A DNA stretch of 64,000 bases from Thermogemmatispora sp042408735. GTDB taxonomy: Bacteria; Chloroflexota; Ktedonobacteria; Ktedonobacterales; Ktedonobacteraceae. The stretch spans positions 124,001-188,000 of the forward strand of contig NZ_JBHOQV010000136.1 of assembly GCF_042408735.1 (NCBI RefSeq). The letters are read 5' to 3'. The notes beneath the pieces are model-generated. The model made no database searches. It was not told where the DNA came from and saw only the letters and a program-made list of their open reading frames with translations. The number at the start of each line of letters is the position of its first letter. Position 1 is the first letter of the stretch. The position numbers were made by a program, and so were the translations under genes. This document shows, one piece after another, positions 7,480 to 15,702 of this stretch.

Positions 7480-9501
7480 ATGCTGATCAGCAAGGCTTTG
7501 CGTCTCTTGGCCCGCTGGCAGTTGGTAATCGGCGCCGTCCTCGTGGCCGCGGCTCTTTTCCTGGGCCTGCCCGGCACGGTTGAGGCTCATGCCGTACTCC
7601 TGCGCTCCGATCCCTCCCAGGATGCCCTCTTGCGGGCCGCTCCCACCGAGGTTCGGCTGTGGTTCAGCGAGGACCTGAATCCGGCCCTCAGCAGCGCCGC
7701 CGTGGTTAACAGCCATAATCAGCGCGTTGATAAAGGCGATGCTCACGTCTCCTCTGGCGACCCCCGTGAACTTGATCTTGCCTTAAAGGCCAATCTGCCG
7801 CCCGATGTCTATGTGGTCGTCTGGCGCAGCGTTTCCAACGTCGACGGGCACGTTCTGCGCGGCTCCTTCCTGTTCACAATAGCCGAGCCCAATGGCGCGA
7901 TACCGCGCCTGAATGCAAATGCCCCTCCGCCTGGTCAGGACCTGCTCGGAGGTGGCAACACGAGCAGCCTGTATACGGGCCAGATCGATGCCATCGGCCT
8001 TTTCAATCTGATTGTGGTGACCTTGAGCGAGCTAGGAGCCATTTTCTGGGTGGGGGCCCAGCTGTGGCGCTTTTTTGTGCTGGAGGCCCTCCCCACCAGC
8101 GAGGAGAGCGATAGCCCCGAGGCTGAGGCCATCCGGCAATCGATGCCCGTGCGCTTCGTTCGCCGCTTTGCCGTTCCTACTCTGCTGCTACTCCTGCTGG
8201 CCAATCTGGGCGTGCTTATCGGTCAGGCCCTCTTCCTGAGCAATGGCCAATGGAGCGGCGCGCTGGCTCCCTCGCTCCTAATGGAGATGGTCAAGAGCAG
8301 CCGCTTCGGCACCTTCTGGCTCGGGCGCGAGGTGGTCATTGTGCTGGCCCTGGCGGTGGCCCTCTACCAGCTTCTGGCCCCTCGGCCCCCGGCCCGGGTC
8401 GAACGCGCCTGCGCCTGGCTGAATCTGCTGCTCGGCCTGGCCCTCTTCGGGGCAATGACGCTCTCCAGCCATGCCGCTGCCGTGAGCAGCAACGTTTTTC
8501 TCTTCTCTGTCCTCATCGACTGGTTGCACCTGCTCGGTTCAGCTTTCTGGATCGGTGGCATGTTCTATATCGTCACATGCTATCTACCTCTTCTAGAGCA
8601 GAAAGCGACACCCCTGCGTGCGCAGTCGCTGACGAGCGTTCTGCCCTATTACTCCCCCTGGGCCATTGTCGGCGTGGTCTTACTGACCCTCACCGGTCCT
8701 TTCAGCGCCTCCTTCCATCTGACGGGACCAGGAGAGCTACTGACCACGGCCTACGGGCGCGCGCTGCTGATCAAGATCGTGCTGGTAGGTGCACTGCTCC
8801 TGACCAGCGCCTACCATGTGCTGTTTCTGCGTCCTCGCTTGAAAAGGGAATATCGCAAGTATGCCTACTGTCTGGAACGTCTGGAGCCAGGCCGGCAAGA
8901 TCTGGCGGTCGAGCAGGCAGCCAGGGCTGGGACCGCGGAGGAACCAGAAACGGCACCGCGGCAGAAGCGCTGGACGCGCCAGTTGAAGCTGCGGGAGAAG
9001 CGCCTGACCAGGCTCACGGCTCGCCTGACCACTGTACTGCGCTGGGAACCGCTGCTTGGCGTGGGCGTTCTGGTCTGTGTGGGCTTAATGAACGTTTTTG
9101 CCGGCACGCTGACCCCTACTACGGCCCTCACTCAGCCAGGCACTACGGTGAGTTCGACACCGACTCCGAAACCGTTTACGACCAGTGTCGCTACCAGCGA
9201 TGGTCGTTTTACGGTCACGCTGACCGTTTCACCAAACCGCTTTGGTACCAATACTTTTACTGTTAAGGTCAGCGATCGCCAGACACAGCGCCCAACGACG
9301 CAGGTCGGCGTGACGCTGTATCTCAACATGCTCGATATGGATATGGGCACCGAGGTGCTGAACTTGCAGCCAATAGCTGGTGGCAGCTTTAGCGGCCACG
9401 GCGATCTGACTATGAGCGGCGATTGGCTGGCTCGCGTGCAGATCCGCACGCTAGATAACAGGCTACACGAGGCTCAAATCAAGTTCTTCACTCCATTCTA
9501 A
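7480..9501 (+). CDS. CopC-CopD fusion with C-terminal YtkA-like domain (copper resistance/import)
   Basis: 673 aa. A signal peptide ends at VEAHA, leaving His37 at the mature N terminus, which is a Cu ligand in CopC proteins. CopC domain about 37-135: HAVLLRSDPSQDA, VWRSVSNVDGHVLRGSF. Then come about eight or nine membrane spans of CopD type (about 150-470), a charged cytoplasmic loop rich in Arg, one more span, and a C-terminal extracytoplasmic beta domain with LYLNMLDMDMGTEV, like YtkA/FixH-type domains, whose Met/Asp cluster could bind copper. CopC-CopD fusions are known. The third domain makes this a longer version. GAGG lies eight bases before the ATG. Two propeller proteins follow on the same strand. 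Confidence 0.88.
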   Translation: MLISKALRLLARWQLVIGAVLVAAALFLGLPGTVEAHAVLLRSDPSQDALLRAAPTEVRLWFSEDLNPALSSAAVVNSHNQRVDKGDAHVSSGDPRELDLALKANLPPDVYVVVWRSVSNVDGHVLRGSFLFTIAEPNGAIPRLNANAPPPGQDLLGGGNTSSLYTGQIDAIGLFNLIVVTLSELGAIFWVGAQLWRFFVLEALPTSEESDSPEAEAIRQSMPVRFVRRFAVPTLLLLLLANLGVLIGQALFLSNGQWSGALAPSLLMEMVKSSRFGTFWLGREVVIVLALAVALYQLLAPRPPARVERACAWLNLLLGLALFGAMTLSSHAAAVSSNVFLFSVLIDWLHLLGSAFWIGGMFYIVTCYLPLLEQKATPLRAQSLTSVLPYYSPWAIVGVVLLTLTGPFSASFHLTGPGELLTTAYGRALLIKIVLVGALLLTSAYHVLFLRPRLKREYRKYAYCLERLEPGRQDLAVEQAARAGTAEEPETAPRQKRWTRQLKLREKRLTRLTARLTTVLRWEPLLGVGVLVCVGLMNVFAGTLTPTTALTQPGTTVSSTPTPKPFTTSVATSDGRFTVTLTVSPNRFGTNTFTVKVSDRQTQRPTTQVGVTLYLNMLDMDMGTEVLNLQPIAGGSFSGHGDLTMSGDWLARVQIRTLDNRLHEAQIKFFTPF

Positions 9502-9504
9502 TGA

Positions 9505-10713
9505 ATGAGGGAACAACGTAGAATGGCTGCTACACTGCTTGGACGGTACAGAGGCCGTTCTCCTGGGCGGAAGGAGGGCCTGGAGAGCGGCCCACGGCGA
9601 CGTTTTCGGAGACAGGCCGAGTCAGTGGCGCTGGCCCTTCTGCTCTTGGCCCTACTATCGGCGGGTATGCTGGCTTGCACGGTGCCGGGCAGCGGGGCAG
9701 CTTCTCCGACGCCCTCAACCCCTACGGTGGCGCCAGAGAAGAACGGCTTTGGCAGCGCCGCCAACCATGTCCACTCCTTGCTCGCCCTTGCCCCTCACGT
9801 CCTGCTCCTGGCCACCCATTATGGCCTCTTCCGCTCCAGCGACGGTGGACGGCACTGGCAGGAGGTCGCCGGTGGGCGCGGCCAAATTATGGAGGACCTG
9901 ATGACCTACTCGCTGACGGCCAGTCCTCTTGATCCGCAGCGTCTCTACGTGCTGACCTACCCCAATGTGAGCAACGCTCGCGGTACACCGGGCCTCTACA
10001 TGAGCAAGGACCAGGGGCGAACCTGGCACCTGATGGTCAGCAGCGCCAGCCTGACCCAGACAACCATTTTCCTGGCCACCGCCGGCAACGAGAGTCCCGA
10101 TGAAGTCTATATCTATCTTTCGGATCGCCAGGAGCATGGTCTGCTCGTCAGTCACGACGGAGGAAGCCACTTTCGCGAAGCTGGCAGGCTACCTTTCTCA
10201 GTGATCACCGGCCTGTTAGCCCTGCCAGGGGAGCCGGGCCATCTGCTAGTCTATAGCAGCGCAGGCATGGCCCTGAGTAGCGATGGCGGGGCACACTGGC
10301 AGTTGATTGTGGGCCTCAATGGCGGCATCTTCGATGCGACTACCGCCGGCCCCAACCAGCCAATCTACGCCAGCGGCGATGCCGGCATGTATCTCTCGCG
10401 TGACGGTGGCCGGACCTTTACGCGCAGCACGGGCGCCAACTCTTTCTTTCTTTTGACCTCCCTGGTCGCTGCACCCAGCAATGCCCACATCCTCTACGGC
10501 AAAACCGCTACCAACATCTACCGCAGCACCGACGCTGGTCAGAGTTGGACAGCCCTGCCGCCCATCCGGGGCAATTTGAGCGAGCTGGCCGTCGATCCTC
10601 TCGATCCCTACCAGCTCTATCTCTCGCTCTCCTACCCAACGGCGGTCTATCTGCTCAGTGGTCAAGGGAGCGGAGCGCACTGGCAGTCGCTTACGCCAGG
10701 CAGCACTGGATGA
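9505..10713 (+). CDS. Lipoprotein with BNR/Asp-box (sortilin/YCF48-like) beta-propeller
   Basis: 402 aa. A basic N terminus and hydrophobic stretch are followed by the lipobox-like SAGMLAC, so a lipid-anchored extracytoplasmic protein is expected. The rest contains at least six Asp-box repeats: SSDGGRHW, SKDQGRTW, SHDGGSHF, SSDGGAHW, SRDGGRTF and STDAGQSW. The spacing fits a multi-bladed propeller. It starts three bases after the CopC-CopD stop, so it is co-transcribed. An internal ATG at 9523 is an alternative start. A link to copper handling or respiratory-complex assembly is inferred from context only. Exo-sialidase activity is unlikely because sialidase catalytic residues were not recognised. 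Confidence 0.78.
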   Translation: MREQRRMAATLLGRYRGRSPGRKEGLESGPRRRFRRQAESVALALLLLALLSAGMLACTVPGSGAASPTPSTPTVAPEKNGFGSAANHVHSLLALAPHVLLLATHYGLFRSSDGGRHWQEVAGGRGQIMEDLMTYSLTASPLDPQRLYVLTYPNVSNARGTPGLYMSKDQGRTWHLMVSSASLTQTTIFLATAGNESPDEVYIYLSDRQEHGLLVSHDGGSHFREAGRLPFSVITGLLALPGEPGHLLVYSSAGMALSSDGGAHWQLIVGLNGGIFDATTAGPNQPIYASGDAGMYLSRDGGRTFTRSTGANSFFLLTSLVAAPSNAHILYGKTATNIYRSTDAGQSWTALPPIRGNLSELAVDPLDPYQLYLSLSYPTAVYLLSGQGSGAHWQSLTPGSTG

Positions 10714-10815
10714 GTGTCGATCAGGACAGGCCAACAAGAACCAGTCCAGCATGCTCCGGCCAGCACCGGTAGACAAGGGCCTAACCCAACAAGCAAATAA
10801 ATAAGGAACGGGACT

Positions 10816-12024
10816 ATGCGCATATCTGTTGGAGGACGAGGATCGGCTTTTTTGATGAGCCTGCGACTCTCCCTGCTGATAGCTGTGAGCCTGACCCTTC
10901 TTGCAGGATGGAGTAGTTCGCAGGTGGCTCGAGCCGATGGGGGAGCACCCAACCTGGCCTACGTGGCGGGCGGGGGCAACGGAATCGGCGTGATCGACAT
11001 CGTGAAGCAGCAGGTCCAGACCTCGATCCGTCTGGCGGGCGATCCTCAGATGACCTACCTCAGCCTGGACGGGCGCTTTCTCTATGTGACTCAGCCTGGC
11101 CTGGGCAGTGTGAGCATGATCGCCGCTCGCACAGGGCAGGTGCTCTGCTCGGCCCATGTCTCGGGTGCACCTACCTTTGTGGCCTTTGACCCCGGGGCCA
11201 ACCTGCTCTACGCCGCTGGCCCCGAGGCTCCGCTGATCAGCGTGCTCGATCCCACGAACTGCGCGCTGTTAAGGACGATACGCGCGGCGAGCAACGTCGC
11301 CGGCCTGGCCGTAGCCGTGGTTGGGAGCGGTATCTCGGGCGGCAAGGGCAACCAGCTCTGGGTTTCAGAGAGCCAGGCACTTGCTGTCTATAACTCTTCG
11401 GGTCAGCGTCTTGCTACCGTTCCTGTTCCCCAGGGACCGCTCTCGATTACCATCCCTCTCGGCTCGATTGCCTACGTCAGCACACGCCAGCATAGCATCA
11501 TCGCCGTCAACCTGGGTACGCGCCAGATCTACCCAACGCTCTTTCGCGGCGGAGATTTCGGCGCTATGGATTACGACGCCATCACGGGCGATATTTATGT
11601 GCCAGACAAGGCCAGCCATCAGCTCTACGTCCTGGCTCCCATCGTGCCGGGCAGCCCTCCACCGCCAGAGCCAGATCATCATTTCACCTTCAGCGCCTCC
11701 CCTCAGGCTGTGGCCATCACCAGCGATGGCCAGTTTGGCTTTGTGGCCCTGGCCAACGGCGATGTAGCCATGCTCGACATCCCGGCACGCCAGATCATCA
11801 AGATCTTTCACGTCGGCGGCTCTCCCCACTTCGTGATTACGGGTCTCTACCCACCCGCCCTGGGGACCACACCCAGCTCGACACAGTCAAGTAACCAGTT
11901 CATTACGGCGGCTCTCTACGTCTTGATCGGGCTGGTGATCCTTGGGCCAGCGCTTTTCTTCTGGCTGCGCCTGCGCCTGGAACGAAACCAGAAAGCCAAA
12001 GGGGAGACTCAGCATGGCAAGTAA
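10816..12024 (+). CDS. YVTN-type beta-propeller protein, membrane anchored at both ends
   Basis: 402 aa. A signal/anchor segment (about 15-35) is followed by repeats of the YVTN/surface-layer propeller type (NLAYVAGGGNGIGVIDI, RFLYVTQPGLGSVSMI, LLYAAG...ISVLDP, FGFVALANGDVAMLDI). A C-terminal membrane span comes at about 362-385, then a basic tail of about 17 residues. The body should face outward. AAGGAA lies eight bases before the ATG. The gap to the previous lipoprotein gene is about 100 bases without a terminator, so the three genes from 7480 on probably form one operon. Function is unknown. Confidence 0.75.
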   Translation: MRISVGGRGSAFLMSLRLSLLIAVSLTLLAGWSSSQVARADGGAPNLAYVAGGGNGIGVIDIVKQQVQTSIRLAGDPQMTYLSLDGRFLYVTQPGLGSVSMIAARTGQVLCSAHVSGAPTFVAFDPGANLLYAAGPEAPLISVLDPTNCALLRTIRAASNVAGLAVAVVGSGISGGKGNQLWVSESQALAVYNSSGQRLATVPVPQGPLSITIPLGSIAYVSTRQHSIIAVNLGTRQIYPTLFRGGDFGAMDYDAITGDIYVPDKASHQLYVLAPIVPGSPPPPEPDHHFTFSASPQAVAITSDGQFGFVALANGDVAMLDIPARQIIKIFHVGGSPHFVITGLYPPALGTTPSSTQSSNQFITAALYVLIGLVILGPALFFWLRLRLERNQKAKGETQHGK

Positions 12025-12051
12025 GGCCTGACCCTCCAGCAGCCGAACGCT

Positions 12052-12090
12052 GTGCCGTCCGCCTCTCTTGCAGGAGAGGGAGGACGGCAC
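12052..12090. terminator. Hairpin between convergent genes
   Basis: Nine-base perfect outer stem, GTGCCGTCC with GGACGGCAC, plus an inner CCTCTC/GAGAGG stem with a bulge. It lies between two convergent operons. There is no T-run on either side, so it is a weak intrinsic terminator candidate. Confidence 0.45.
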
Positions 12091-12140
12091 GAGGGGTCAG
12101 CTCGGGCAGTCGCTCCCTCTTCTCTGTTCTTTCTCTCTCT

Positions 12141-13898
12141 CTAATCGCGGGCCACTATCTCCAGAATCTCCGGTCCTCGACGCAGCAGCGCCGGCGCAGC
12201 CACCAGGCGCGTGAGAACCAGATAAAAAGCAAGACCATAGCCCAGCGAGGCGGGAATAGCCACCACCCAGAGCCAGGTCATGTTGAGCCAGAGCGGGAGC
12301 AGCATGGCAAGAATGGCCGGAGCCAGCGAGATCAAGGTGATGGCCAGTACCAGGAGCTGCAGGAAACCGCGGGTACAGCCAGCACCGCTGCTGGAGCCGT
12401 AAGAGCTTGTCAGGAGCAAGCCGCGTCTCTGGATCACTGGCTGTGGGAAGAAGACGGAGGCGAGATTGCCCCAGCCAAGCACTACCCCAATGCTGGCCAG
12501 CCCCACTACCAGAAACGGCAGCAGGAGATGCCAGAGGCCCAGAAAGAGACATTCGAAGGCCAACATCAACAGCAAGATCACCAGACCAGGGATCAGGGCG
12601 GCCAGGTTCTTGCCAAAGAAAACACGCTCCGGCTTTATCGGATAGAGGAGGAGAACCGTCAACGGCTTGCGCTCCAATCCCAGGGAGTTGAGCGAGAGTA
12701 TCACCAGGTAGAGAAAGACGATGAAAGGAGGATAGAAGAGCAGGAACCAGCTATCCGCCGATGAGTAGCTGCCGCCTCTGCCGATGAAAGGAGCGATTAA
12801 GGCCACGCAGGCAAAGACCAGGGGCATGATCAACTGCCCGAGCAACTGCGGATCGCGCCGGAAGTAGCGCAGCTCCTTGATAGTCAGGGCAAGTGTCTGC
12901 GGCGAGATGAAACGCGAGAACCAGGGGGCACCAACCTGGGCCTGAACCGGTCCCGGAGCCGCCAGCGCGCCCAAGGCCGCCGGACGAGAGACGGGGGTCC
13001 TCGCCCTCTCCAGGGGACGCCTGACCTGCCTCTCCCCTCCCACCTCAGGCTGAGTGATGATGCGCACCATGACCCTTTGCCAGAGGTAGAGCATCATAAA
13101 GGTCAGCGCCAGGGCCAGCAATAACCAGCCGAGACAGGCCAGCCAGTTGCCAACTGTCGCGGCCTCGATGGCGTGCGCGATCCAACCCGGCGGTAGCCAG
13201 GACAGATAAGGAGAATAGAGGCGTTCTCTCAAGCTCCTGCCCACGCTCTCGAGGAAGACGCCGCGCAGCAAGAGCTGCTGAGCAATGTAAAAGAGAGCGA
13301 AGCCGAGAATAATAACCAGGTAGCTGATGTCACGGAAGCGCCGATTCCGCAATAGACCTGAGAGGAGAGCTATGACAAGCTGGCTACAGCTGACCACGAA
13401 TCCCAGAAAGATAAGCATGGCCACACTGTTCACAAGGAGTAGCCCGGGCGAGAAGGTGAAGCCCGCCACAACCGCGATCAGCAACAGCAGCAGCCCAAAG
13501 CTCAGCACGTCAATCAACTGGGAAATGAGGAGGCCCACCATCATCTCCCCGCGCGTCAGGGGAAACTGGAGCAGCTTGGAGATGTCCAGCCCTTCATTCT
13601 GATCATACTGGAAAACCGGCAGAAGGATCCAAAGCACCGTGATCACAGTGAGGATCACATAGAGCAGCTCCAGGTTGCTCGGAGCCATCGCCAGGCGATA
13701 GCTCATCAGAGAGGCAAAGGCCGCGCCACCGCAGCAGATCGTCACCAATAAGAAAGAGATGACGAAGGTGATAGCGCTCTGAGAATTGCGCGTCATGCCA
13801 CGAACAAAGAGGCGCCAGCGCAACCACAGCAGCCAACGCAGCTTCTGGGGATCAAGTCTTAGATTTCTAAAAGCGCCAGATGACGAACTAGATGTCAT
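12141..13898 (-). CDS. ABC-2 type transporter permease
   Basis: 585 aa from the ATG at 13898, with about twelve hydrophobic spans in two halves separated by an Arg/Pro-rich cytoplasmic loop. It is the membrane partner of the ATPase encoded just upstream. The motif QFPLTRGEMMVGLL in the first half is typical of ABC-2 exporters with a long permease. GAGGAG lies nine bases before the chosen ATG. A TTG at 13922 in the same frame would overlap the ATPase gene and is less likely. The substrate is unknown. Export of a lipid, peptide or drug is the usual role of this class. Confidence 0.82.
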   Translation of the reverse strand: MTSSSSSGAFRNLRLDPQKLRWLLWLRWRLFVRGMTRNSQSAITFVISFLLVTICCGGAAFASLMSYRLAMAPSNLELLYVILTVITVLWILLPVFQYDQNEGLDISKLLQFPLTRGEMMVGLLISQLIDVLSFGLLLLLIAVVAGFTFSPGLLLVNSVAMLIFLGFVVSCSQLVIALLSGLLRNRRFRDISYLVIILGFALFYIAQQLLLRGVFLESVGRSLRERLYSPYLSWLPPGWIAHAIEAATVGNWLACLGWLLLALALTFMMLYLWQRVMVRIITQPEVGGERQVRRPLERARTPVSRPAALGALAAPGPVQAQVGAPWFSRFISPQTLALTIKELRYFRRDPQLLGQLIMPLVFACVALIAPFIGRGGSYSSADSWFLLFYPPFIVFLYLVILSLNSLGLERKPLTVLLLYPIKPERVFFGKNLAALIPGLVILLLMLAFECLFLGLWHLLLPFLVVGLASIGVVLGWGNLASVFFPQPVIQRRGLLLTSSYGSSSGAGCTRGFLQLLVLAITLISLAPAILAMLLPLWLNMTWLWVVAIPASLGYGLAFYLVLTRLVAAPALLRRGPEILEIVARD

Positions 13899-13914
13899 AT
13901 GGAGGATCTCCTCT

Positions 13915-14760
13915 TTATTCAAGCCAGCTCAGGTTATGCTCCTCGTTGCGCACACCGATCACGTTCAAGAAGATGTCTTCGAGCGTGGCATCCCGCGGCA
14001 CATCGCCCGTGCCGCTGGCTCGAGCACGCAGCTCCTGGAGGGAGCCTTCGGCTACCAGTACTCCCTGATTGATGATGCCCACCCGCGAGCAGAGTCGTTC
14101 GACCAGCTCCATAATATGGGAAGAAAAAAAGATCGTTGTTCCACGTCTGGTCAGGTCTTGCAGAATATCGCGGATCACTCGTGAGCTGACCGGATCGATC
14201 CCCTCGAATGGCTCATCCAGAAAGAGGACTTGCGGGTTGTGAATCAAGGCCGCTGCCAGAGCGATCTTCTTGCGCATGCCTACCGAATAGTCAATAATGA
14301 GCTTATCAGCATCCTCTTCCAGGGCCAGCAAGCGAAGCAGCTCATGGGAGCGCCGCCCGATCTCGTCCTTTGACAGCTCATACATGTGGCCGGTGAAGGT
14401 CAAGAATTCCCGACCAGTCAGGCGCTCATAGAGGTTGAGCTGCTCAGGGAGTACGCCCATGAGGCGACGCGCCTGCAGCGGTTGCCGCCAGACATCAACG
14501 CCAGCCACCCAGACCTGGCCAGCCGTGGGCCGCAGCAAACCAACCATCATCTTGATCGTTGTCGATTTGCCAGCCCCGTTCGGCCCCAGAAAACCGAAGA
14601 ACTCGCCGCGCTTTACCACCAGGTTGAGGTGATTGACCGCCACTTTCTGGCCAAAGACGCGCACGAGATCACGGGTCACGATCGCCTCCTCCTCCTGCGG
14701 TCCTGCTGCTCCCTGTCCAAACGGATTGGCTACGGCAAACTGCCGAGGATCAGCATGCAT
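13915..14760 (-). CDS. ABC transporter ATP-binding protein
   Basis: 281 aa. Walker A GPNGAGKST, Q-loop in VLPEQLNLYERLT, signature segment YSVGMRKK (a variant of LSGGQ, common in ABC-2 exporters of this type), Walker B VLFLDEPFEGID and switch His in SSHIMELVE. An N-terminal extension of about 25 residues precedes the domain. The C terminus is a short domain after the nucleotide-binding core. GAGGGGG lies eight bases before the ATG. It is the first gene of a two-gene operon with the permease and is controlled by the palindromic promoter upstream. Confidence 0.9.
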   Translation of the reverse strand: MHADPRQFAVANPFGQGAAGPQEEEAIVTRDLVRVFGQKVAVNHLNLVVKRGEFFGFLGPNGAGKSTTIKMMVGLLRPTAGQVWVAGVDVWRQPLQARRLMGVLPEQLNLYERLTGREFLTFTGHMYELSKDEIGRRSHELLRLLALEEDADKLIIDYSVGMRKKIALAAALIHNPQVLFLDEPFEGIDPVSSRVIRDILQDLTRRGTTIFFSSHIMELVERLCSRVGIINQGVLVAEGSLQELRARASGTGDVPRDATLEDIFLNVIGVRNEEHNLSWLE

Positions 14761-14775
14761 GCTGTTACCCCCTCT

Positions 14776-14826
14776 TGTTATAACTAATTGCTATAATGTA
14801 TAACACGCGGAGACCCCCTTTGTCAA
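14776..14826 (-). promoter_or_regulatory. Promoter with overlapping TGTTATA/TATAACA operator
   Basis: On the minus strand, TTGACA (14826-14821) and TTATAC (14803-14798) are 17 bases apart. The arms TGTTATA and TATAACA (14799-14805 and 14776-14782) form a perfect inverted repeat with a 16-base spacer. One arm covers the -10 box and the other lies in the first transcribed bases. This geometry suits a dimeric repressor. GntR/YtrA-type regulators often control such ABC operons, but none is encoded in the window. Confidence 0.5.
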
Positions 14827-15217
14827 GGACAACGACAATATCAAGGGAGAAAGGAGCCTCTCGCTATAGAAAGACGCAGGCAGAGCGGCCGGCTCCAACG
14901 CCATAGGGGAGTGTGAGCACCATAAGCAAGACGGGAGAGCATGGAGAGAAAAAGCATGCTCGCTGCCGACAGGCCCTGGCGGGAGGAAAAAGAAGGCGGG
15001 TCAGAGCTTGCTGGTCTTCTGACTGAGAGGAGCAGCCTCAGTGCAGAAGAGGCGCCTGACGCTCCAGGGCAAGCGCGAGTCAAGAGAGCGGTGAGCAGCA
15101 GAGCATGCTTTGCTTTTACAACCTCTTATCGAGTGGCGGGCGGACGGCCAGCAGTCGTCTTGGGACGAAAGGACGAAAGAAGGAGGGGCAGCGGCTCTGC
15201 GGCCGCTCGCTCCCTGC
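14827..15217. other. Intergenic, nothing recognised
   Basis: About 390 bases between the ABC promoter and the end of the small membrane protein gene. Open frames here have biased, Arg/Ser-rich composition and no ribosome binding site. No terminator with a T-run was seen. Confidence 0.4.
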
Positions 15218-15613
15218 TCAGGTCATCCATTCCTCGGGGGTTTTGATGCGCACGCCGCCATCGCTGCGCATCTTCATCAGCTTGGCATCCTGCTCCATGC
15301 GTGCGCGCAGTTGGGCCATAGAAACCCGATGCCAATAGGCTGCCGGGAACAGGCCGATGCCCAGCGCCAGGGCTGCCGCGATCTCCGCACGGTTGAAGCT
15401 CAGATCGGGCGGCAGGTGAAAGGGAATCGAGGTCAGCACGCCCAGGTGAAAGAGGAGTACCACACAGAAGACAGCCAGCTCAATCAGGCCGGCGCCGATA
15501 TAGGAGAGCACCTCTGTCTTCTTCCGCTTACGAAAGACAATTACAAGCCCGAGATTGAGCAAGAACAGGAAAGCCGTGATAATCAGCGTCAGCCAGACAA
15601 AGATCGTTCTCAA
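15218..15613 (-). CDS. Small three-span membrane protein, unknown function
   Basis: 131 aa from a TTG start at 15613 that has GGAGG seven bases upstream. A second TTG at 15649 would add twelve residues without a good site. Three hydrophobic segments lie near the N terminus (IFVWLTLIITAFLFLLNLGL), the middle (ELAVFCVVLLFHLGVL) and about residue 80 (IAAALALGIGLFPAAYW). A charged C-terminal tail ends RIKTPEEWMT. No family was recognised. A 14-base palindrome (GCCCAC-AA-GTGGGC, 15633-15646) lies just upstream and might be an operator. The gap to the LamG-like gene is about 90 bases, so co-transcription is possible. Confidence 0.6.
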   Translation of the reverse strand: MRTIFVWLTLIITAFLFLLNLGLVIVFRKRKKTEVLSYIGAGLIELAVFCVVLLFHLGVLTSIPFHLPPDLSFNRAEIAAALALGIGLFPAAYWHRVSMAQLRARMEQDAKLMKMRSDGGVRIKTPEEWMT

Positions 15614-15702
15614 AATACTGCCTCCAGCCACAGGCCCACAAGTGGGCAAATTTCGAGCAGGAACAACGACTTACCGTTCCCCGTTACTAGAAAACGATCA
15701 GC

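Noticed and set aside
14941..15246. 101-codon plus-strand frame
   Set aside because: No ribosome binding site, biased composition, no similarity recognised.
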